From: Pirellulales bacterium
GTDB taxonomy: Bacteria > Planctomycetota > Planctomycetia > Pirellulales > Thermoguttaceae
DNA: 10,960 bases
NCBI GenBank assembly: GCA_030607895.1
Contig: JAUWJC010000092.1
Location: 1 to 10,960 of the forward strand
Reading direction: 5' to 3'
Shown: positions 7,129 through 10,960 of the stretch, piece by piece
How positions within the stretch are numbered: position 1 is the stretch's first letter
Layout of the letters: each line of letters starts with the position of its first letter
The notes under the pieces: model-generated
Databases searched by the model: none
The model's input: the letters and a program-made list of their open reading frames with translations, nothing else
What the model was told of the DNA's origin: nothing
Translations under genes and position numbers: made by a program

Positions 7129-7610
7129 TCTTGTACCCAAGAACGGAAGAGCCGAATTGCTTTTCATTTGGGCAACACCTTCAGCCGAACAACTTTTCCC
7201 GTGTTCGCCACGGGGTGGACACAATATATTGCCGCATGAAGAGTTGCGACTACACCTCGCGTCCCGGCACGTACCGAAATGGGCCAGCGGATTGGGCCGT
7301 TTTCAGGCCGATCTCGCGTCGCAAGTCGTTGCGGAACAAGGGCTTCTAATTATTGGACAGCGATTTGCCCGTCAAAATGGGTAAAACGATGGCCGAAAGC
7401 CCTTGCCTTCACACAACTTGAGACACGCAACCCCCTCCGAGATACGGCCGGCAAAAGGCGACTGTCATGGGTAGTTGAAAATGTGGGGTTGACATGCTGA
7501 AATCCACCCCAAAATGGTTCCGGTTTTTGTTACGGGTCGCGCGGTGATATCAGGCCCAAAGGGCCCTCTGGACTACAAGCCCATGAAAGCTTTTTGGCTT
7601 ACAAGGTTTT
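7129..7610. other. Gene-free stretch
   Basis: I find no supportable gene here. Short open frames on the + strand have no family resemblance, no good ribosome-binding site and composition unlike the flanking genes. Small structures present are a TGGGGT/ACCCCA pair (7484-7489 with 7506-7511), a GGCCC-AAA-GGGCC stem (7553-7565) and a perfect TTGACA (7489-7494) lacking a -10 at the normal distance. Confidence 0.6.
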
Positions 7611-7685
7611 GGACAGGATTAACAGGATTGACAGGATAGGAACCAATTTCGAGAGCTTATCTTGTCAATCTTGTTAATCCTGTCC
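7611..7685. repeat. 28-bp inverted repeat of the ACAGGATTAACAGGATT type
   Basis: Arms at 7611-7638 and 7658-7685 pair over 28 bases with two differences. The left arm is built of three ACAGGAT-like units (GGACAGGATTAACAGGATTG...). I recall similar dispersed repeats in unrelated bacterial genomes. Both arm differences leave G-U pairs in the + strand RNA, so that hairpin stays fully paired. Confidence 0.85.
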
Positions 7686-7943
7686 GTCAACCCACTTAGG
7701 TTGCGGTCGAAGGCCGCGCCATGCGTTTCGGTTGTCAAAGATCGAACGGCGGCACAAAGCCGCACGGTACAACTACGCAGTATACAACTGTACCAAATCG
7801 CGGCCGAATTTCAACCCTAATTTTTAGGCCATTTGGCAAGTGGCATGACGCCGTATCCGTCATGGATCAGCAATTCGGTGGCCAAGCGGACGACAGCATG
7901 GCTGCCGTCTGTCCAAAGTGTAAAGTGAAAGCCTGACCCCGCT
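7686..7943. other. Gene-poor stretch with one doubtful short open frame
   Basis: A + strand open frame at 7721-7936 could encode 71 residues ending in AVCPKCKVKA. Its last codons and stop come from the GCCTGACCCC repeat unit at 7931-7940, and no ribosome-binding site or known family supports it. A second GCCTGACCCC copy lies at 7964-7973. I see no reliable gene here. Confidence 0.5.
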
Positions 7944-7973
7944 TTCCTTAGTACCTAATACCGGCCTGACCCC
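7944..7973 (-). repeat. Left member of a 30-bp inverted repeat pair flanking the PEP-CTERM gene
   Basis: This 30-base unit, containing ACCGGCCTGACCCC, matches the reverse complement of 9225-9254 at 27 of 30 positions. It contains the stop codon (TAA, 7948-7950) and the last seven sense codons of the PEP-CTERM gene read on the - strand. Confidence 0.8.
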
Positions 7974-8982
7974 AAAGTCCCCTCTTCCGGCCAAAGACCG
8001 TGCAGACGAGCATGAGGAGCATGAGGAGCGCTCCGGAGATGAGCAGGGCAGAAGAGGCAGGTTCGGGCACGATGGTAAAGGTGACCATCGCACTCATTGC
8101 GGAAGCCCAGGACCCGGCCGCCAAGTCGCTGCCGTGGAAGGACTCCTCGGTGAGGTTGAAGGAAGCCGCGTAATCGCCGAAAGGCAAGAGGATTTCCCCG
8201 GGCGGAAGTCGCTCCCATTCGCCGTAGACTCCAACCGTGGTTTCGGGATAAGACGTATCGTACGCTCCGACGGGATCCGGCAATGTTACGGCAAACGTCT
8301 TGTTGATGATCGGTCCATCGCCCGCAACCGGCGTCCGTTGCAAGGTCTTCCAGAGGACGTGGTAGCTGTCGTCTGCTTCGAACTCGAACGCGGCGTCGCC
8401 GTTCTCGTCTGTCACGAAGTAATCGAACACGAGGTAGGCGTCGTAAGAGTACTTCTTGCCGGTGGGACTGGTCGGATCGGGGATATCGCGCTGCTGGAAG
8501 TACACCAGATCGTTCGGGTTTGGGGAAGAACCGTCACCCTTATTATTGAGGTTCTGCCCATTCGTCCAGCCGGTGCCATCTATCCACTTCGTTTGCCACC
8601 ATCTGCCGGTAAGACCAATCTGCTCATTGCCGTCCGGATCGCTCGGGCTTCCGATGAGCTTCAGTTGATAGGCAAAATTCGGCTTGAGGTTGGTTGCCGT
8701 AAGGGTTCCATGCAGCGTGACCGCGTCGGTGAAATAGTCGATGCTGACGGTCGCCTGAGTGTAGTTGTAGCTGCCTTGATAGCTTTCCCCGTAAAGATTA
8801 TCGGCGACGTCCATCCAGCGGCGGCCGCTCGTGCTGCCACTGTCGACCAACTGCACGTTCTTGAGCGTCTCCGCGCCGGCGGTGGTGGAGAGGAGGGCTA
8901 CCAGCGAAACGGTCGTAAGCAACATCATAGCCTCCCAGGCCACCGCTGGCAGAGCAACTCGAAGCAGCAGAGTTGGTTTCAT
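7948..8982 (-). CDS. PEP-CTERM sorting-domain protein, function unknown
   Basis: A 344-residue exported protein. An N-terminal signal peptide is evident: basic MKPTLLLR, a hydrophobic core, and a likely cut after TTAGA near residue 37. The C-terminus has the PEP-CTERM signal: VPEPASS at 305, a hydrophobic helix, then the basic RKR at 332-334. Such proteins are cleaved and anchored or released by an exosortase and are often extracellular-matrix components; no exosortase is in this window. The central region is rich in Asp, Asn, Gly and aromatic residues with beta-type patterns and no recognised domain. The ATG at 8982 is chosen because AAGGGGA precedes it by about 5 bases and the signal peptide begins there; a longer TTG-started frame lacks support. 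The last residues (GQAGIRY) after the basic cluster are encoded by a dispersed repeat that also supplies the stop codon. Confidence 0.85.
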   Translation of the reverse strand: MKPTLLLRVALPAVAWEAMMLLTTVSLVALLSTTAGAETLKNVQLVDSGSTSGRRWMDVADNLYGESYQGSYNYTQATVSIDYFTDAVTLHGTLTATNLKPNFAYQLKLIGSPSDPDGNEQIGLTGRWWQTKWIDGTGWTNGQNLNNKGDGSSPNPNDLVYFQQRDIPDPTSPTGKKYSYDAYLVFDYFVTDENGDAAFEFEADDSYHVLWKTLQRTPVAGDGPIINKTFAVTLPDPVGAYDTSYPETTVGVYGEWERLPPGEILLPFGDYAASFNLTEESFHGSDLAAGSWASAMSAMVTFTIVPEPASSALLISGALLMLLMLVCTVFGRKRGLWGQAGIRY

Positions 8983-9069
8983 CAGTTCCCCTTTTTGTAA
9001 CCGTTCACGCAACCGCTGATGGGCCTCCGGCCGTGCGAAGCGAAGTGTTACCCGTAAGCGATTGTTCTT

Positions 9070-9099
9070 AGTATCGCCATAAACCCGAGACGGAGTCAA
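9070..9099 (-). promoter_or_regulatory. Possible promoter of the PEP-CTERM gene
   Basis: On the - strand TTGACT (9099 to 9094) is followed after 18 bases by GATACT (9075 to 9070). Matches to the sigma-70 hexamers are 5/6 and 4/6. The transcript would have an ~80-nt leader ending at the strong ribosome-binding site before 8982. Confidence 0.4.
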
Positions 9100-9224
9100 G
9101 TACCCGAATCTCGATCGGTCTGGATTTCCTCATCGGCGGGGCCCCGGGCTGTTCCGCTGCACCACCAGTACGCTTCATTTTGAACAAGTGTTTCGGAGAA
9201 GTCAAGGGCCCGATAGATCCCTGG

Positions 9225-9254
9225 GGGGTCAGGCCGGTAGTAGGTATTAAGGGA
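9225..9254 (+). repeat. Right member of the 30-bp inverted repeat pair, upstream of the RAYT gene
   Basis: Begins GGGGTCAGGCCGGTAG and lies 35 bases before the transposase start, in inverted orientation to 7944-7973 (27/30 matches). RAYT genes are typically flanked by the REP sequences they act on, so this unit may be the cognate repeat of the broken transposase. Confidence 0.75.
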
Positions 9255-9289
9255 TTGCGGTTTGGCGGCTGGGCGGGTAGGATGGTGGC

Positions 9290-9607
9290 ATGGCTCGGCC
9301 CTTGCGAATTGAATTCCCCGGTGCGTTGTATCATGTGATTTCCCGCGGCAACGAGCGGCGGGCGATTGTCCGCGACGACGCCGACCGCCGAAAACGCCTC
9401 GACTGGCTGCGCTGCACCGTCGAGATCCACGGCTGGCGCGTGCATGCGGTCGTGCTGATGACCAACCACGATCACCTCTTCGTGGAAACGCCCGAGCCGA
9501 ATCACCGGGCCGCCGGAAAAGGTTTGCCATCCGGAACCGCGTGGTCGGCGGCTCCGGCAGCCTTTGTTATTTGGGAACCACCAACAGGCACCGACACGAC
9601 CTTGTGA
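9290..9607 (+). pseudogene. Truncated REP-associated (RAYT, Y1/HUH) transposase
   Basis: The first ~71 residues are clearly a RAYT of the IS200/IS605-like Y1 transposase superfamily. They include the family start MARPLRIEFPGALYHVISRGN and a metal-binding HUH-type motif, His60-Asp61-His62 in LMTNHDHLF. Family members are usually well over 150 residues, with the nucleophilic tyrosine in the C-terminal half. Here similarity stops after ETPEPN (about 9502). The remaining 35 codons are unrelated, so the catalytic tyrosine is missing and the protein should be inactive. RAYTs are thought to mobilise REP hairpins, relevant to the many palindromes in this window. AGGA about 8 bases upstream supports the start. 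No family-like continuation is seen downstream in other frames, so this is a deletion or replacement rather than a simple frameshift. Confidence 0.8.
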
Positions 9608-9670
9608 CCTGATCTCGCCTCCCGCTCTCGGATACCGGCTACTAATTGGTCGATATCTCCACCAGTCGGC

Positions 9671-9716
9671 TTGACTCTTACGGATTTACCGTATACACTT
9701 ACGACATATGCGTAAG
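9671..9716 (+). promoter_or_regulatory. Promoter with repeated TTACG operator-like sites for the HTH-MNT gene
   Basis: TTGACT (9671-9676) and TACACT (9694-9699) are separated by 17 bases, a good sigma-70-like promoter. Transcription would begin near 9706, so the ATG at 9708 would be nearly leaderless. The palindrome TACGG-ATTTA-CCGTA (9679-9693) fills the spacer. CTTACG occurs directly at 9677-9682 and 9698-9703, 21 bases apart (two helical turns), and inverted at 9711-9716. These are plausible binding sites for the gene's own winged-helix domain. Confidence 0.5.
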
Positions 9717-10319
9717 ACAAGCCCCCTCGATTCACTGATGTCCAAGACAAACCAGGGGCTCCTGGCGGTGCTCGTGCTCCAGCCGGACCGTTGGTGGTAC
9801 ATGAGCGATCTGGCCAAGCGCTTGGGCCGACGGCCCTCAAGCCTGCAAGAGCCTTTGGCGTCGCTGGTTGAGGCGGGCATTCTCCGCCGCCGCAAAGATG
9901 GCAACCGAGTCTATTTTCAGGCAGACACCGATTGCCCTTTCTTGGCCGAGCTTCAGGGCATCATTGCCAAGACGGTCGGCTTGGTGGACGTGCTGCGGGA
10001 GGTTCTCGCACCGTTTGAGCCCCGGATCAAGGTGGCGTTCGTCCACGGCTCCGTAGCAACGTCAACGGAAGGCGCCGCCAGCGACGTTGACCTGATCGCG
10101 ATCGGATCCGTGGGACTTATGGAACTCAGCCCGGCCTTGGAAGCGGCCGAAGAGCGATTTGGCCGACCGGTAAACGCAAGCATCTATACTCCCGAGGAAT
10201 TCGTCGAAAAACTGGCGGCCAAGAACCACTTTCTCCTCAGTGTACTCGACAGAGACAAACTCTTCGTTGTAGGAGATGAACATGACCTGGGAAAAACTGC
10301 TCACCGGCAAGCGCGTTGA
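9708..10319 (+). CDS. Winged-helix/nucleotidyltransferase (HTH-MNT) protein, antitoxin-like
   Basis: A 203-residue protein. Residues about 12-72 form a winged-helix DNA-binding domain (MSDLAKRLGRRPSSLQ recognition region and a GNRVYFQ wing). Residues about 105-190 form a minimal nucleotidyltransferase domain with an exact GS-x10-DxD motif (Gly114, Ser115, Asp126, Asp128). MNT proteins paired with HEPN proteins act as antitoxins; in characterised pairs the MNT enzyme AMPylates the HEPN RNase. Fusion to an HTH suggests autoregulation. The start at 9708 fits a leaderless transcript; an internal ATG at 9738 also lacks a Shine-Dalgarno. The 3' end overlaps, in another frame, the start of a HEPN-like partner that is truncated at once. 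The gene itself seems intact, making it an orphan antitoxin or repurposed regulator. Family assignment is strong; activity is inferred. Confidence 0.85.
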   Translation: MRKTSPLDSLMSKTNQGLLAVLVLQPDRWWYMSDLAKRLGRRPSSLQEPLASLVEAGILRRRKDGNRVYFQADTDCPFLAELQGIIAKTVGLVDVLREVLAPFEPRIKVAFVHGSVATSTEGAASDVDLIAIGSVGLMELSPALEAAEERFGRPVNASIYTPEEFVEKLAAKNHFLLSVLDRDKLFVVGDEHDLGKTAHRQAR

Positions 10320-10321
10320 AA

Positions 10322-10346
10322 GAAAAAGGGGACGCAGTTCTTTTTC
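10322..10346. repeat. Short GAAAAAG/CTTTTTC hairpin element
   Basis: Arms at 10322-10328 and 10340-10346 surround GGGACGCAGTT. The GAAAAAGGGGAC core resembles the arm of the element at 4567-4647. It begins 2 bases after the HTH-MNT stop codon and interrupts the HEPN frame. Confidence 0.75.
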
Positions 10347-10352
10347 GACCCA

Positions 10353-10381
10353 TTTACGACCTTTCATGTGCGTACTACAAT
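10353..10381 (+). promoter_or_regulatory. Possible promoter of the antitoxin-toxin pair
   Basis: TTTACG (10353-10358) and TACAAT (10376-10381) are separated by 17 bases, matching the sigma-70 hexamers at 4/6 and 5/6. It would give a leader of about 45 nt to the antitoxin ATG at 10434. Confidence 0.4.
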
Positions 10382-10433
10382 AATAGGTGTGTGGCTTGGT
10401 GCGACTTTTTCCTCTCGGCGATGGAGTACATTC

Positions 10434-10655
10434 ATGGCTCAGTCATTTCTACCCCCGGAAATTAGAGGCCTTCCGATTTCTGAACGCGTTCACCTTGTCG
10501 AACAAATCTGGGACAGCATCGCTGAAGACGAGAGGGCGTTTGAGTTGACGGATGCTCAAAAGGCGGAGCTTGACCGCCGGATAGCGGCGCACGAGGCATC
10601 ACCCAACCGCGGCAAACCATGGGAAGACGTCAAGAAACGACTTGTTGGTGAGTGA
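10434..10655 (+). CDS. Addiction-module (Unstab_antitox-type) antitoxin
   Basis: A 73-residue acidic protein of the addiction module component family (TIGR02574/PF09720 type). It has the typical pattern of an N-terminal helix with ISERVHLVEQIWDSIAED, a middle LTDAQKAELDRRIAAHEASP, and a C-terminal G-x-PWEDVKKRL that binds the toxin. It should neutralise a ParE/RelE-like toxin encoded immediately downstream. The ATG at 10434 is chosen for its GGAG (10423-10426) 7 bases upstream; an upstream frame extension is not like the family. Its stop overlaps the toxin start in TGATG, consistent with translational coupling. The antitoxin looks full length, while the toxin does not. Confidence 0.85.
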   Translation: MAQSFLPPEIRGLPISERVHLVEQIWDSIAEDERAFELTDAQKAELDRRIAAHEASPNRGKPWEDVKKRLVGE

Positions 10656-10873
10656 TGGCATATCCGCTCATAATTGAGCCCGAAGCCGAGCTCGATTTGG
10701 AACACGCGGTTCATTGGTACAACGATCAGCGACCGGGATTGGGTCAAGAGTTTCTCGAATGCGTCGAACTCCGCCCCACGCCGCAATGTAACAAACGGAT
10801 GCGTGCATTTGGGCCGTTAATAATGTCATGGCACGGTTCGCGGCACGGGAGATTGCAGGGTGGGGGGAAATAA
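10655..10873 (+). pseudogene. Truncated ParE/RelE-family toxin
   Basis: The ATG overlaps the antitoxin stop by one base. The first ~38 residues (YPLIIEPEAELDLEHAVHWY, then PGLGQEFLECVE) are a clear ParE-like N-terminus. Full-length relatives are about 95-100 residues, with the beta-sheet core after this point (DVRRALLRRFPY-type strands). Here, after ECVEL (about 10769), the sequence changes to unrelated, Arg/Gly-rich codons and ends at 72 residues. I see no continuation in another frame, so this is probably a replaced 3' end, and the toxin is likely inactive. The proximity to the window end (possible contig edge) leaves a chance that assembly error contributes. Confidence 0.7.
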
Positions 10874-10960
10874 CAGACACCCCGTAGGTTAAGGTGATAC
10901 ACCCGGTGTGGAGGAAACCCACCCCACCCACACAAAAAAAAAACCCCAGCCCCCCCGTCG
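10874..10960. other. Low-complexity terminal sequence, possible contig edge
   Basis: The last bases contain long A and C homopolymers and C-rich CCCACC repeats unlike anything else in the window. No gene is supported. It may be low-quality assembly sequence. Confidence 0.5.

Larger units (their letters stand above)
10282..10383 (+). pseudogene. 5' remnant of a HEPN toxin gene, truncated by a hairpin repeat
   Basis: An ATG at 10282, with AGGAG (10271-10275) 6 bases upstream, starts a frame overlapping the HTH-MNT gene by 38 bases. This is the usual translational coupling of an MNT/HEPN pair. Its first 13 residues, MTWEKLLTGKRVE, match the N-terminus I recall for HEPN partners of such HTH-MNT proteins. 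From about 10321 the frame runs into the GAAAAAGGGG hairpin element and ends at 10383 after 33 codons with no HEPN body or RX4-6H motif. I read it as a toxin gene deleted or displaced by the repeat. The recall of the family N-terminus is from memory. Confidence 0.6.

Noticed and set aside
7029..7349. 106-codon + strand frame after the protease gene
   Set aside because: It starts at GTG directly after the protease stop, is largely encoded by the GC-rich palindrome, and has no ribosome-binding site or family resemblance.
7484..7511. TTGACA with a TGGGGT/ACCCCA stem as a promoter or riboswitch
   Set aside because: There is no -10 at a usable distance and no gene follows on that strand.
3535..7685. 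CRISPR array made of the repeated palindromes
   Set aside because: The repeats belong to different families, are not regularly spaced, have no uniform spacers and no cas genes are present.
7721..7936. 71-codon frame ending CPKCKVKA
   Set aside because: Its end is encoded by a dispersed repeat, there is no start signal and the composition is unlike the real genes. The CPKC pair alone is not evidence of a zinc protein.
9502..9840. - strand frame containing GGDIDQLVAGIRERE
   Set aside because: It looks mildly protein-like, but no in-frame ATG or ribosome-binding site precedes the plausible part, and it runs antisense through the HTH-MNT promoter. Kept only as a remote possibility.
10785..10830. 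Possible integron attC-like site (TAACAAACGG ... CCGTTAAT)
   Set aside because: The core sites do not match RYYYAAC/GTTRRRY, and no integrase is present.

Overview
The window looks like chromosomal DNA of a planctomycete, probably close to Pirellulales. This rests on the GC-rich coding sequence, a PEP-CTERM protein, a membrane-anchored HtrA protease, a RAYT-type transposase fragment, and many dispersed palindromic repeats of kinds I recall from such genomes. I could not run a search, so the taxonomic call is an inference. The last ~90 bases are homopolymer-rich and resemble a contig end.

Layout. (1) 232-3534: a two-gene + strand cassette, an acyl-carrier-protein/alpha-oxoamine-synthase fusion followed by a benzoate-CoA-ligase-type acyl-activating enzyme. 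Together they could activate an acyl or aryl acid and condense it with an amino acid to an amino-ketone, as in the first step of sphingolipid synthesis or in prodigiosin-type pathways. (2) 3624-4157: a Nudix hydrolase of the ADP-ribose pyrophosphatase type. (3) 4273-5720, - strand: a GspF/PilC-type inner-membrane protein and, downstream of it, a small Flp-type pilin. (4) 5841-7028, + strand: a membrane-anchored HtrA/DegP protease with one PDZ domain. (5) 7029-7943: a gene-poor stretch holding several palindromes. (6) 7948-8982, - strand: a PEP-CTERM secreted protein of unknown function. (7) 9290-9607: a truncated RAYT (REP-associated HUH) transposase. (8) 9708-10383: a winged-helix/nucleotidyltransferase (HTH-MNT) antitoxin-like gene whose overlapping HEPN partner is cut after about 13 codons. 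(9) 10434-10873: an addiction-module antitoxin overlapping a truncated ParE-like toxin.

The most striking large-scale pattern is the palindromic repeats. At least eight repeat units of several sequence families lie between genes. Five of them sit on or within a few bases of a stop codon: the synthase, the ligase, the GspF gene, the PEP-CTERM gene and the HTH-MNT gene. One is flanked by an 18-bp perfect direct duplication that includes the end of the ligase gene. One appears to have removed the HEPN toxin. One supplies the last codons and the stop of the PEP-CTERM gene. This suggests REP/BIME-like elements that have been mobile and favour 3' ends of genes. The only transposase visible is the broken RAYT.
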